Shown: piece after piece, positions 10,286 through 20,441 of the stretch
Layout of the letters: the number at the start of each line of letters is the position of its first letter
Position numbering within the stretch: position 1 is the first letter of the stretch
Origin: Klebsormidium nitens
Taxonomy: Eukaryota; Streptophyta; Klebsormidiophyceae; Klebsormidiales; Klebsormidiaceae
Direction: 5' to 3'
Length of the DNA: 22,369 bases
Assembly (NCBI GenBank): GCA_000708835.1
Contig: DF237893.1
Span: forward strand, 1 to 22,369
Translations under genes and position numbers: made by a program
Notes under the pieces: generated by a model
Seen by the model: only the letters and a program-made list of their open reading frames with translations
Told to the model about the DNA's origin: nothing
Database searches by the model: none

Positions 10286-11484
10286 GAAGGGGCAGCTGGA
10301 TGTGAGGGAAAGTCAAAGGGGCACCAGTCGGGAAGGAGAAGCGTCGGCGAGGAAAGCAGAGGTGAAGGACTGACTTCTTTGCTTGATCCTCAGCGAACTT
10401 GAAGCTTGCCGTGGCGCTCCCGTTTGCTGTTCAACTTTGGTCAGAGATTGGTGGTGTCGTTTTGTTAGATGCAGCCAGGAACCAGGCCATCATCTCTTGT
10501 GAAAATATATGAGAATGCTCCCTAGATTGTGTGCTCAACCAGTGCCTTGTCTCTTGACTTGAAAACCCAAAGTGCTCGTCTGATCAACGTTCCAAAATCA
10601 ACCTTCTTTTGACATTCTTCTGCGTCACGCTGTTTGAGTGTCTCATCAGGTGGCAGAGGTGAACGTGGGGACGTGCTTGCTGCGCTTTCCTGTCGATCTG
10701 CCTGCCAAGGTCATGCAACAGCAGCTTGAAAGTGTATACGGGCCTGGACTGCTGCTAAGGGCCTCAGACAGCCTCGCTTTCAGCAACGACGACAAGGTGT
10801 CTGCAGGATCGTACGAGTATATCCATGGTGATTTGCCTTTCTCAACTACCTTCTCTGTCACTGTTGCTTGTTTGCTCGCAAGCTACTTGCCTACGTCAGT
10901 GTACGACATGTCTAAAGGACACAGACGCCATATCGCTGGCCCCATTCTGCCTTTTTGAGGGACCCTGTGTGATGGTGCGCCGTTCTTCAATGTAGTCCAA
11001 GGTGATGGTAAGTATGTGCTGTTGGAAAGGGAAACTTGAAAAGTTAACTGAATCCTACTTGGTCTTTGGATGGCAGAAGCCCTGGAGCAAACCTTTAGAA
11101 TCAGCCTAAAATCCTTCTTCCAAGTGCGAATAGAGGGCATTGGATTTGGTGGGAAACAGCATCACTAATTCGGCTTTCTCAGTAGGATTGTTGGAATGTA
11201 TTCCCAATCGAGTCCATTTAGATTAGTGTAAGTTTCAAACTCTGGAAGTCCATCTTTCGACCCCTGTTGTGTCGAGGGCCACTTCAAGTTTCCTCTGATT
11301 TTCCATCCAAGATATTGTTGAGTGTGTGTTGATGGAAAACTGAGCGTTCTCTGTGTTTGTCCTGAGATGCGATTGGACATAATGTACAGGGGAACATACG
11401 GTGAAGCTAGACACGAAGGAAGCGATGGAGGGTCTAAGCAAGGTCCTGGCAAACCTGGAGAAAATCTCAAGGCTGGTTGAACAG
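10286..11484 (+). CDS. Unrecognised gene, five internal exons, possible ubiquitin-like region
   Basis: Exons 10286-10361, 10650-10827, a 12-base micro-exon 10996-11007, 11077-11148 and 11390-11484 join with consistent phases into 144 residues with no stop. The gene is incomplete at both ends. The first exon is charged (SREGEASARKAE). The second reads VNVGTCLLRFPVDLP, VMQQQLESVYGPGLLLR and FSNDDKVSAGSYEYI, a strand-helix-strand pattern reminiscent of ubiquitin-like N-terminal domains such as those of Crinkler-like proteins; that likeness is weak. The last exons form a helical linker (TKEAMEGLSKVLANLEKISR). The donor after the micro-exon (GTAAGT) and the last donor (GTAAGT) are strong; the donor at 10828 (GTGATT) is weak. 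Skipping the micro-exon keeps the frame. Function is not assigned. Confidence 0.5.
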
Positions 11485-11934
11485 GTAAGTGCTTAGAGTA
11501 GCTTTACATTGGCAGAGGTCAGGTCTGACCTCTGGTGTTGTGGGTCTACCCACAACATCAGTGACTGAGTTGCATTCTGACAGGTTAGGCTTTGCTGACT
11601 TCAGCCTTGAAGATCCCCGGTGGGCCTCTTGGTCAGGCCCTCAGCGGCGAGGTCAGCGGCGACGAGGCCGCTCATTTCCGCCTTACCAAGATTCGTTCTG
11701 GCTCGTTTTAAGTGTACATGTGTTGACGAGTTTTGTCACCTTGACGTTAATAAAAGTCATTGGCGACTTAAGGAGTTGTTGTGTGTTGCGTAGTTGATTC
11801 CCGAGGTTCAAGGAGGAAAGTCAAATGACCTTGTCCTTTGTCGATTCCTTAGTGAGCCACAAATAGAGGGTCTGATGGCAACTCATGTTTGAGACTTTGG
11901 CCCACTGTTTCTGCCAATTCTGCATATAGCAAAG

Positions 11935-12271
11935 GTCGTCGACATTGCAGCACACGCGCCCTTGATGAGCCAACCATGTTCTGCTCATGTTGGAGGAAGT
12001 GGTGCAAGGACATGTTCATCATCACGCCGTCAAAGCGTTTTTAAAACCGGGTTGGTATTGTTTTGCAGAGGAGAAGGCGCCGCTGGTTCATCTTTTAAGC
12101 AGTGATCTTTCGCAACAAAAGTCGCCGCTGGTTCATCTTTTAAGCAGCGATCTTTCGCAACAACAGTCGCTTGTCCATCTTCAAGCTGCCTCCGTCAGCA
12201 GGAAAAGTCACTGTGGGCGGACTTATGCATCTCCTGTACAGCTCATATTCACCCAAAGACTCTGGCATTAG
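11935..12271 (+). CDS. Tentative downstream exons of the 10286 gene
   Basis: After the GTAAGT donor at 11485 the frame can resume at 11935 (AAG acceptor) as VVDIAAHAPLMSQP, a natural continuation of the helical linker. A phase-compatible CAG acceptor at 12066-12068 then leads to EEKAPLVHLLSSDLSQQ repeats and a stop at 12269-12271. The donor between these parts (near 11999-12003) is poor, and the exons at 14055 and 14940 are an alternative continuation. The AAG acceptor is also unusual. Either part may be intronic. Confidence 0.25.
12078..12190 (+). repeat. 45-bp tandem repeat, in frame (15-residue unit)
   Basis: Two nearly identical 45-base units (12078-12122 and 12123-12167) are followed by a partial, diverged third. 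In the open frame they read PLVHLLSSDLSQQ with one linker residue pair changed, then SLVHLQAAS. The period is a multiple of three, so unit number could vary without breaking the frame. Confidence 0.8.
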
Positions 12272-13869
12272 CTTGCCTTCTCGTTTTAGTCGTGTAATCT
12301 ACCCAGGCAATGGGTGTCCGCCAAGAATACTTCCTCCTTTGCTAGTGAACCAGTGTCTTAATGCATCGCACTTGGATTGTTGGCCACAAAATACCAACGG
12401 AAGCTTTGATCAACAGTATTTTTCTGGCACTCAGCAATGTTCGGCCAGCGCGCGCAATACCGTGCGGCTGCCTTTCACCTGGCCAGCCGAAGGCGAATGA
12501 GCCAAATGCTGGCATGAACCGAACCATTGCAAACCAAGCATGGCGGTTCAATTCATGGCACTGAGATCCAACGGACTATCTCATGTAGCGCGGTATACGC
12601 AGTGTGGATACAAGCGCGGCCCATGCATACTATATGCATACGAAGCTTTGTTCAAGGTAAGACAACAATGACAGTATTGAACCAAAGTGCATCATGTACG
12701 GTATACGATGTTTTCGAGACTGCTAGTTGGATGGAACAACGAGCTAGATGGCACACTGAGCACCCGTTCATGCTCCTTTCATGCCCCGTCTTCTCAAAGT
12801 GGCTCATGACAACATGATGGTGCTCAAAAACCATAGCTTCGAATTGTCAACTATACCGTACATAAGCAATTACCAACATATACCAACTTCAATCAAAAGC
12901 TCCAATAACTCAACGAGATCGTCGTAGAGCTCTAGACGTACTCGATCGAGCATGACTCCACTAGCTACAATAGTATAATAATGATGAGTTGTACCTTGTA
13001 TCCATGTAATGTTTAATGTTTTTAAGTTCGGTTCGAAGCCGTGATCGGCTCAATTGACGAATCTTATATCTTATGATCTGTAGCGAACTCGCATTATACT
13101 AAAGCTCTCCTTCGGTTGCAACATATGAAACTTGCCCCCGAAGTTCAACTACCTTCCTAGCTACTGAGACACGCGCACATACCAAAAAGTCGATGAAACT
13201 TTATCGACGGTTCTGAAGCCGGGACACGTCACCCGGCAGGTTTCGGAGACCCGTCCTGTTTCGTGAAGCACACATTTCAGACTTGGTTATGATGCTGACT
13301 GGAATGATCGTTACGGTCCCCTAGCTGCTAGGAACAACTGTTTGACGCCCTTGAAATTACAGCTGAATTGGAAGTAACGCTGTGGGTTTGGGCGACCCAA
13401 TGGGTTACCTGAAGTGTCCAACCCTAATCCACCAGCCCAGGCCACCAGCTCGACCGTTGTTTGTTGGTTTAAGGTGCACAGATCCTTACTACAATCCAAA
13501 GGCAGAAAGCATTTGACTTCAGAAGTCATCTGTTCAATCAAAGCTCTCTGAGGCTCTGAAACAATCTTGCTTCTTGGTGCGCCCTTGCACTCTCACTTCT
13601 GTACTGCGCACTTGCACCTCTGAGTAATTTTACAGCTTGCACTTAAAGATGTGGGGCAAAGACAGCTACTGAGCCTCAAAGCTTGCCGGCTGAGAAGTTA
13701 TTTCAATGATAGATTGCTCAGCATTTCGTGATAGCTTTGTTAGGCGTGTTAGAAGCAGAGAATGCATGCGGCACGGTGTTGACTCCAACTTGGAGATCAA
13801 CCACACCGGCGCAAGCTATGAGCAGTGGTTATCAGTGAGGTTCCAGAAGATCAGGTGATCAACGTGCAG
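12272..13869. other. No gene seen; hairpin near 13210-13250
   Basis: Only short uncorrelated frames occur on both strands. At about 13210-13245 the sequence GCCGGG-ACACGTCA-CCCGGC can form a hairpin with further weak pairing outside. Part of an A/T-rich stretch (12840-13130) has no coding features. Confidence 0.5.
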
Positions 13870-14054
13870 CAGGCAACGAGGCGGGTCTCTTTAGATGCAT
13901 GCTGAGGTGAGTCCTTCACATCTTTATGGCATTGCTCGCAATCTTCATTGGGATCTGCTTCATCTTTTCAGCATCTAAGGTACTTGCACCTAGAATATCA
14001 TGCCATCTGATCAGTGGCAGCGTGCGATGCTACATGAAATTAATGCTGGTGCAG

Positions 14055-14116
14055 GTGCTGCACCAGTGAAGACCACCCTTGCCAACCAAACAGTGATTGA
14101 GGCGACTGTGTCTCAA
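14055..14116 (+). CDS. Possible exon, unassigned
   Basis: This 62-base segment lies between a CAG acceptor and a GTCAGT donor and reads AAPVKTTLANQTVIEATVSQ. It ends in phase 0, which matches the candidate last exon at 14940. Its starting phase (1) fits the possible end of the exon at 11935. Support is splice phase and composition only. Confidence 0.25.
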
Positions 14117-14939
14117 GTCAGTATTTGCCTTCCAGCTTCAGGCTCTGAACAGAGTTTTTCTTATGGATGACTGACGCCTTGTTGTTCAGTACCAAAAGCT
14201 AGGTCTCAAGTAAGCACTGGCTAATTGAAATCTATGGATCATAGTCAAATTCCTACTTAAAAGAGCTTGTCAGATGTAATGTCTCACTCAAATCACAGGG
14301 GCCAAGAAGGTCAAAGAGTCTGGTTAAAGAAAGCATGTCATATGTTTGGAGCTACTGTCCAAGTCTTTCACATGCGTATTTGACTCTCTTTGTGAAACAT
14401 ATTGTTTCATCATGGTGCATTTCATCATGGTGCATTTGATATTTCCCACGGGTAAGTTTTGCCCTTGCAAATCCGAGGGCACTTTCACAATTGTCTTGAT
14501 GAGGTGGCATGTCTTATTTCTGCTTATGAGGGAACCACTTCTCCTCAGCAATTGCCTGAAAACAACCTCCATCAAAGGATGTGTACCAGCTTTCAGACCT
14601 AAGGAGGCCACTTCGCATCTGTTAAAAGAGCTCAGATTTGCCAGCCTCATCTCAGGCCGCCTTCTTTGCTTAAGATTTTCAGCTACATTGCACTAATGGC
14701 AATTGCATTGGTTTGGTGCGTTCGATACTTTTGAAAATTTGCTCTGACCTTTTGCAGTGCCCTCAGAGATTCATCTCACATTACATTGCATTCATCAGTG
14801 TTCAAAGGATTTCATTAATTGTTGAATGCCTAGATTTGCGCATGTCTCCAAACAGAATTCTCCTCAGTTTTGTTTTGTTTCTTGTAGTCTAAGTTTCCTA
14901 TTCTGTGCTGACTAAGACTTCTCCCCTGTCCTGTTGCAG
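14117..14939. other. No gene seen; short tandem duplication
   Basis: Open frames on both strands in 14324-14696 look like mutual shadows. A 15-base unit TTTCATCATGGTGCA is present twice in tandem at about 14405-14435. The end of the stretch (14880-14939) is a good intron 3' end, with a branch-point-like TGCTGACTAAG and a pyrimidine run before CAG. Confidence 0.45.
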
Positions 14940-14996
14940 CCAAGGGACGGTGCTCGAATAGGGGTCCTGGAGCGGAGTGGCGACGCTGGTGATTAG
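14940..14996 (+). CDS. Possible terminal exon, unassigned
   Basis: After a strong acceptor (CTCCCCTGTCCTGTTGCAG) the phase-0 frame reads PRDGARIGVLERSGDAGD and stops at 14994-14996. The other two frames close quickly. It could end the gene that starts upstream at or before 10286 through the exon at 14055. No family is recognised. Confidence 0.25.
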   Translation, partial: PRDGARIGVLERSGDAGD

Positions 14997-15037
14997 AAGA
15001 GCTGGACTCATAACCCTCCTCTAATGCGGGCACTTGG

Positions 15038-15478
15038 TTGGGTAGAAGCAGTGGGGCCTTCCCCGGCGAGCTCGTTGTTACGCACCTTGATACAAACCAA
15101 GGCATCCTCAAGACGCCAAGGCCGGAGCTGAGGTGGGCACATTCTCTGGCCCTTGGTTCTTGGCGGAACTCGTCAGGAGTAATGTTTCCACTCGTTGCGA
15201 AAACAACTTTACTGTTGCTTCAGACGGTATAATCGAATCGCAGCAGTCTTGTATGTGTTGATTGTCACTCGATTGACATCAACCAGCCTCGTTGGCATAC
15301 AGATTGCAACCTTTGCTTTGCTGATACGTTTGATGAGATGCCCAAGTATCTAGTTCCGAACTTCGATCGCACTTTCGCGCGCCTATATTTGAGAATCTCA
15401 CGATGGAAAACTTTCTCGACTTTTAGCTGTTTGGTAGATCAGCATCTTGCGCTTTGTTCTTTGAGCGGTAGGCTGTGA
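15038..15478 (+). pseudogene. Frame with one internal stop and a CxxC...CxxC pattern
   Basis: One reading frame is open from 15038 to 15478 apart from a single TAA at 15230-15232. After that stop it encodes VCVDCHSIDINQPRWH followed by TDCNLCF, a C-x2-C-x13-C-x2-C arrangement like a zinc ribbon or knuckle, then FDEMPKYLVPNFDRTFARLY. This looks more like protein than chance, but no family is recognised, and no splice site clearly removes the stop. It may be a broken gene or transposon remnant, or exons whose borders I cannot place. Confidence 0.3.
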
Positions 15479-15669
15479 AGGCGGGACAGTTTCCAGCTCC
15501 GTTCCTCAGGGCTCTAGTCTCAGTCTGGCAGCTTTTTGTTATGGTCACATACGCCCGGCTTGTAGGGCCCTTGCGACCGGGCACTTTGCTGGCCTTCAAG
15601 CCAAGTGTTGAGTTTGTCCAGGTGCTGCTCCAAGAGAAAGCCATTGTGCCTTACCAGATCAGCGGCTAG
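15472..15669 (+). CDS. Possible terminal exon, unassigned
   Basis: After a TAG acceptor preceded by a T-rich tract, the frame runs 65 codons to TAG: AVKAGQFPAPFLRALVSVWQ, then a hydrophobic stretch, then LRPGTLLAFKPSVEFVQVLL and IVPYQISG. It overlaps the end of the preceding frame by seven bases. The antisense frame 15423-15644 is also open and looks less natural. Family unknown. Confidence 0.3.
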   Translation, partial: AVKAGQFPAPFLRALVSVWQLFVMVTYARLVGPLRPGTLLAFKPSVEFVQVLLQEKAIVPYQISG

Positions 15670-16153
15670 AAAACGAGTTCATGTTCTCATGTTCAAGTCG
15701 AGTTCATGTTTCCGGTCCGAAAAGTCGTTTGATGTGATTTTCCCCCTTTGAATGGACACCTTCGACAATCCTGCAGTCGCCTTCCGGCGCCCTTCGTATA
15801 ACTCTTTGAGAGCAAAAGGCCAGCTTTGGAAGGATTGCCGTTTTGAATGATCAAACGACGACCTATCTGAGGCTCTCAGAGACATTATCCTCTTAGAGCA
15901 AGTCCCCTGTGGTCCTCGAGATTCTGGCCAAAGAAGACCAGGTGTGTCATCGCCGTGGTCATGCTCAGCGATTCAAATGTCTTCCTGTCGAAGCTTGACG
16001 AGTATTCAGCCCTTTTCGTCCGCAGGTTTGCGTGAAAAGCAACGCAATCAGGCCATCGCCGACGAGACTCAAAGGAACAAGCGACACTCATTCCCGTTTC
16101 GGACGTTCTCAAGCCCTAGGCGCTCCTCACCGTCGGCTGCGCTCCCGTATTGA

Positions 16154-16330
16154 GGTACGAGCGGCAGAAACGCTCGCTCCTCGTGCTCCCTCACTGACGT
16201 CATCATGACGGTGCCAGGAAGCACCGAGGGCGGCGGTGGCGTGTGCTGCGAGCGGCTGCACCTGGTGGACCTGGCGAGCAGCAAGCAAACGGGCACGCGT
16301 GCGGGGCGGGGGCGCCTAGCTTGCAAGGGT
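16154..16330 (+). pseudogene. Kinesin motor fragment (switch I to switch II), degenerate
   Basis: The plus-strand frame reads TSGRNARSSCSLTDVIMTV, then GVCCERLHLVDLASSKQTG and RAGRGRLACKG. It aligns with the kinesin core NxxSSRSH...(strand)...LHLVDLAGSE...TGAxGxRLKE. Both nucleotide-sensing motifs are altered: SSRSH is SSCSL, and DLAGSE is DLASSK, which loses the conserved Gly and Glu needed for ATP hydrolysis. A stop lies just upstream (16151-16153), an AG acceptor could start the exon at 16154, and a GTGAGG donor could end it. No P-loop (GQTGSGKT) or other motor exon is visible nearby. The fragment is much GC-richer than its surroundings. A displaced, decayed kinesin exon is the best reading; a functional exon is unlikely. 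Confidence 0.55.
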
Positions 16331-17552
16331 GAGGAAAGAAGATTGGATTTCACGCAACAATCTCATACGGTGTCCTTATTGCAGAATATCCAAGCAGGAA
16401 CGCTGCGGAGATTGCAGTTAAAGCTAGTGGCAGCTGATTCAAAAGTCAACAGGACATCTTTTGGCCCTCCAGTAGCTCTCAGTAAATGGTCTGATTGCAG
16501 TCGTTGTCCATCATGCTAGCCATGTCGGCCTTAAGCACCTGATTGCACGCTCTTCACTGCGTGAATTTGGCTCTTCGTCTAATTAGAATTAGTACAAGGT
16601 TTCGACGTTCCGGATCTGGCCGACTGTTCAACCTCGACACTGCGACGTGTCTTTTCAAAGTTCCCTATTTGAGCATTTATGCGCTCATTATTGTAGTCGT
16701 ATCACGAGTCTGTCGAGTATTTCCGTGCGGCGGAACGCGGCGGAAACGAAACGGACAATCTTCGGCTGGATAGTGTTGCGTGTCTCAGAGGAGCTGGACC
16801 TGCATTGACGAGTTGTCGCCTCACAATCTGTGACCATAAAACTGCGTTGCTCCTTTTCTCTTCTTACACTTAGCTTGGTCTACGTTCCGGGAGCCCCGAA
16901 CTTATCCCAGATGGTCATACTTTGTTTTGTTGCGAGGCGCCCGGCGCGAAGGCTGGCGACGAGCCGCTGCTGTTGCGGGGCCGCATCAGAGCAGGGCCTC
17001 CTGGCAAGGCACATGCTGGTGGGCGTCGATTAATGGCGGCTCTCTTATCTTACGAACTGTGATTTCATTATGTTTCGTCAAATGCCTGCTCAATGTGGGG
17101 ATATTGGAACTTGGCGACGCACGTGTATCTGTATGTACGTCTTCGTTCTGTGATCATCCATACTTTTAAAACCTGTCCACTCTAATGGACTTTAGGAAAC
17201 CAAAACCAGACTTCAGGGTTGAATGCAAAAAAGAAGAAAAGAAAGAGCGCATTTGAGTTCTTCAGCATCAGCCCATTCAAGCTCTTCTAAATACCTGTTT
17301 GGCTGTTTTGGAGATCGGTGCCTACGATAAACTTGAGACTGCCGGATTTCGGCGAACTCTTTGAACGCGTTCTCTGCGCCTCGTTCTAGATGTCACTCCT
17401 CTTCTCCTAGCGGAATTTTGGCCTTAGCACCCTTACACAACCGGCCACATTGCTCCGGCCGTCTCTAGCCTCACCAAAACCCTCCCCCCTCCAAACCGAC
17501 ATGCGGCTTCCTGCTCCAGCAGCTACATAAAATTGACCCATCGCTCATATTG
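16331..17552. other. No supported gene; one GC-rich open patch
   Basis: Most of the stretch is AT-richer with short frames only. At about 16936-17063 a GC-rich patch has a frame reading CEAPGAKAGDEPLLLRGRI and on to LMAALLSYEL before TGA, with strong third-position GC. It could be another exon fragment like the kinesin piece at 16154. About 17460-17560 is pyrimidine-rich. Confidence 0.35.
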
Positions 17553-18034
17553 ATGTCACCTCTGCAGTGAGCATCTACCGGCGGAGAAACCGCCCAGCGG
17601 CGCGCTCGGCGCTGCCTCGTATCTGCAAGTCGCGACCTATGTCAAACCTCGTGGCCGCTCACGCCGCGGCCGCGCTGCTGACGTCCAACCGCCTCCTGCC
17701 GCCAAGCTGCCGTCACCTTTGCGCAAAATCCCTTGGATAACGTCACCGTTGTCTGGCGACCCGAAAATCAACAAAAGCTCGCGGAAACCTTCGTAGCAGG
17801 GTTTGGAAGCAGCCAGTCACGCGGGTGCGAGGGATTGCTAGGGCGCACGTGGGGCTGGAGTGCTGACGTAATGCGTGCAATCAGTCCACCAGCGAAAGCC
17901 GCGGGGGACCCCCCTCTGCCGCCGTCGGTTCTGGACAATCTGTAATAAAAATGCGCGTACCGACGGTTTTAGCGAGCAAGGGAGTCAAGTGGGGGAATGG
18001 AACGCTTGAGCCACTTCAACCGGGGTGGATGTAG
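17553..18034. other. GC-rich island, possible promoter/5' region
   Basis: CpG-rich sequence with open frames on both strands, so coding strand cannot be decided. Examples are the plus frame EHLPAEKPPSGALGAASYLQ (ending at 17797-17799), the plus ATG frame MSNLVAAHAAAALLTSNRLL (33 codons from 17639), and a minus frame with YEGFRELLLIFGSPDNGDVI. Its position upstream of the 18035 model fits a promoter or leader. Confidence 0.3.
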
Positions 18035-19545
18035 ATGCACGGTACCAAGTCCCCGGGTTGTTTTGAGCAGCCGAAGCATCGTTTGCGAATCCGGCCGGAG
18101 TCGCTTCTCATCTTGGGCTGCAGTTTAGGCAGACCAAGCCAGGGGAGCTCGCTAACCACGTCTCAAGTCCGGGTTAAGGCAGACCTGCAGGGTAGAGGGT
18201 CAATCCGGTTTACAAGGCCGCCCTTTTGGAGAGCGCTAACCCGCGTACTGTTGTCTCTACTTCCGACGGAACGTCGCCCGGAAAGGCGTCAGATGACGAA
18301 GTTAACGTTTGTGACCGATTAAATTAGAGATCCGCGATTTAAGGGGGGGGGAGCGCGGGTTATGCGGCGGCGGCCAGGTTCGGGGCACCAACAAGCGCAA
18401 GTCGGACGGTGCTGGAAGGAACGAGGCGACCGCGAGGTCCGATCGATTTGCGCTGTACATGTAAGTACACTGTAAGTTGCTACATGGACTTGAGGAGAGA
18501 TGTATACTCTGGATTGAGAGTTTTTGACTGATGTATTTGTCACGCTGCCCTTTGGAATCTGCGATCCACCGTCTGTGATAAGCAGACTTTGGGTATTTCT
18601 AAGTTCTGAGGCCACGAGGCCAAATACAATTATCTTCTTCTTTCGGAAATCCATTATCTGCCCTCAATTCCGTCGGAGGTAAATTTTCAATGTCCTCATT
18701 TCACCCACAGCCTGAAAGATTTTGTTGGCAACCTGACTCCGTACCATCCAAATTCTGAAGCCCATGTCGGAACTTCTGAATCGCGATTCAGGTTTGAACA
18801 TGCTGACAACTCCGTCGGTCATCTTTTCGGGCCAATTCTGCCCCGTGCTTTGTCGAAGAATCATGCAGAGTCGCATCGCGCTTGCTCGTACCTTCCTGTA
18901 TGGGGCATGTTGTGGTCGTCGCTCCAGAAGGTTACTGAAAATATCACGCAAGAAGGAATGGCAAAATGGACTGTTTCTATTCCACGATTGAATCCTTCGA
19001 AGCTTCCCAACGGTCCTTTTTATCCATTCAACTTCACAATTGCAGGAACGACATGCTTCTCAAAACCTTTCGGTAACGTACACCCGGATGCGCACCGTGT
19101 GGGCCATGTGATCTGGTGGCGCTGTGAAACTGGACACATAGCGCGTGTGCCCGAATGCGCCATTGGCCGAGATGCGGGGCGCGCTTCTAACGTCTCATAG
19201 TGCCATGTGGCTCTGCCTAATTGGTGAGTACATTTCTAAAAGAGTTTAGATACATTATAGCTAGTCCTATGATGTATGCTTCAAATTGGTTTGAAAATAG
19301 ACTTGGAAGGAACTTACGTGTATCCTGGTACGTGAAGCGAAGCATGCGCTCCGTGCAAAGTGTCCATCACTTGCTCCGGTTTTCCGTCAGAAGTGTCGAG
19401 GTCGATTGAATCGAAGCGTGCGTCTTATCTGGTGTTACTCTGTATTCCTCCAGATTTCGCATGGGATCAGCATGTCAACAGAACTAGCTTCTTTCGTTCC
19501 GTTAGCCCTGCCCGGTTTAGGAACCTTGCAAACCAGCCTATCTGA
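18035..19545 (+). CDS. Unassigned gene model, four exons, about 247 aa
   Basis: Exons 18035-18191, 18328-18460, 18711-19072 and 19454-19545 join with matching phases (1,2,1). The firmest part is exon 3, a 120-codon open frame after TCATTTCACCCACAG: LKDFVGNLTPYHPNSEAHVG, HLFGPILPRALSKNHAESHR, VWGMLWSSLQKVTENITQEG and IPRLNPSKLPNGPFYPFNFT. Exon 2 has a perfect GTAAGT donor and joins it as RSDRFALYILKDF. Exon 4 follows CTGTATTCCTCCAG and reads DFAWDQHVNRTSFFRSVSPA, ending NLANQPI. The stop TGA is completed by the first base of the inverted-repeat element at 19545, so the true C terminus may have been lost. Exon 1 and the ATG at 18035 are weaker. No family is recognised; the composition is that of a soluble protein. 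Confidence 0.42.
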
Positions 19546-20441
19546 GGGCGGTAGCACGGTTAGGTCGGCCATTTTTCGGCGATCCGGAACACGGCAATTC
19601 GATATCGAAAGTTCGATACCAATTTTCTACGGTCGCGCTACGGGCGATTTAACCGTAAATTCAATTTAAATTCCGCAGTTCTCACTGTGCGCGGTGAAAT
19701 ATGGACGTTTTCACGGAGGGCACCTTTCATAAGTCAGCCGATACTTATCCAAAAAATGCATATGAGGGCTATAAAAATTGCTCATAACCAGACCGACCAG
19801 CCTAGCTGTTCGGATTTTGAGTTTGAAGTGTCCAGGTCGAAACACAAATTCCAAGGTTTTCAAAATTAACTGAGATAAAAATGGTGCTTAGGGCACCCCC
19901 GGTTACTCACGATTTCTTGGGTACTTTTGAAATCTGAGGTATGGGAGAACTCGGGGCACCCCTTGGGGACCCCCACAACATCTAAGATGGATCAAAATGG
20001 GTTTTGCCCGGTTATGAAATTGGTGCAATTGGGTACATGTTTAAATTGCCAGAGGCACAACTTTATGACGGCGTTTCCGGTGACGTCGTCGATGGAATTT
20101 ATTTGGGAGCGGTCAACATTGCAAGACTGATCGTAGCCTTCCAAAAGAGCCCAATTTCCGGACAAACGGCCAAGTAACGAGAAAGTTATTGGCAATTATA
20201 TGCATGTATTTCTGGAAAAAGACGCTCTGGAATTGGACCATCAGGGCAGTCTTCGCAGCGCCCGGTAATGACGTCAGCATGGGCCCGGTCCGGTGCGGGA
20301 AGTCACAAGTTCGATTTTCGTAGTACACATTTGAACTTTGTTTCACTACTTTTAGCCAAGAATTGCTCAAGTTATGGTGCTTCAAACTTCAACAACTGTT
20401 CTGAAAACAGATTCTAGCGGACCTAACCGTGCTACCGCCCT
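19545..20441. mobile_element. Inverted-repeat element C, 897 bp, perfect 22-bp TIRs
   Basis: The first 22 bases, beginning AGGGCGGTAGCACGGTTAGG, are repeated exactly as the reverse complement at 20420-20441. The similarity stops sharply inside. The interior is AT-richer and carries only short frames, so the element is non-autonomous. No target-site duplication is evident (left flank CCTATCTG, right flank AGATCGAC), so superfamily is not assigned. It lies between two coding-like blocks on the plus strand. Confidence 0.7.

Noticed and set aside
12342-12834. Several overlapping 60-109 codon frames on both strands
   Set aside because: No splice support, no motif and frames mirror each other; treated as chance.
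13029-13045. GGTTCGAAGCC, a match to the tRNA B-box
   Set aside because: No A-box, acceptor stem or anticodon arm can be built upstream, and the T-stem pairs poorly.
14324-14696. Overlapping open frames on both strands of more than 100 codons
   Set aside because: Neither has recognisable motifs, and the composition (including a 15-bp tandem copy) explains them as mutual shadows.
17639-17740. Short plus ATG frame MSNLVAAHAAAALL resembling a transit peptide
   Set aside because: It stops after 33 codons without a usable donor, and GC-rich sequence leaves all frames open by chance here.
18664-18951. Minus-strand 95-codon frame
   Set aside because: It is antisense to the phase-consistent plus exon 18711-19072 and has no splice partners.
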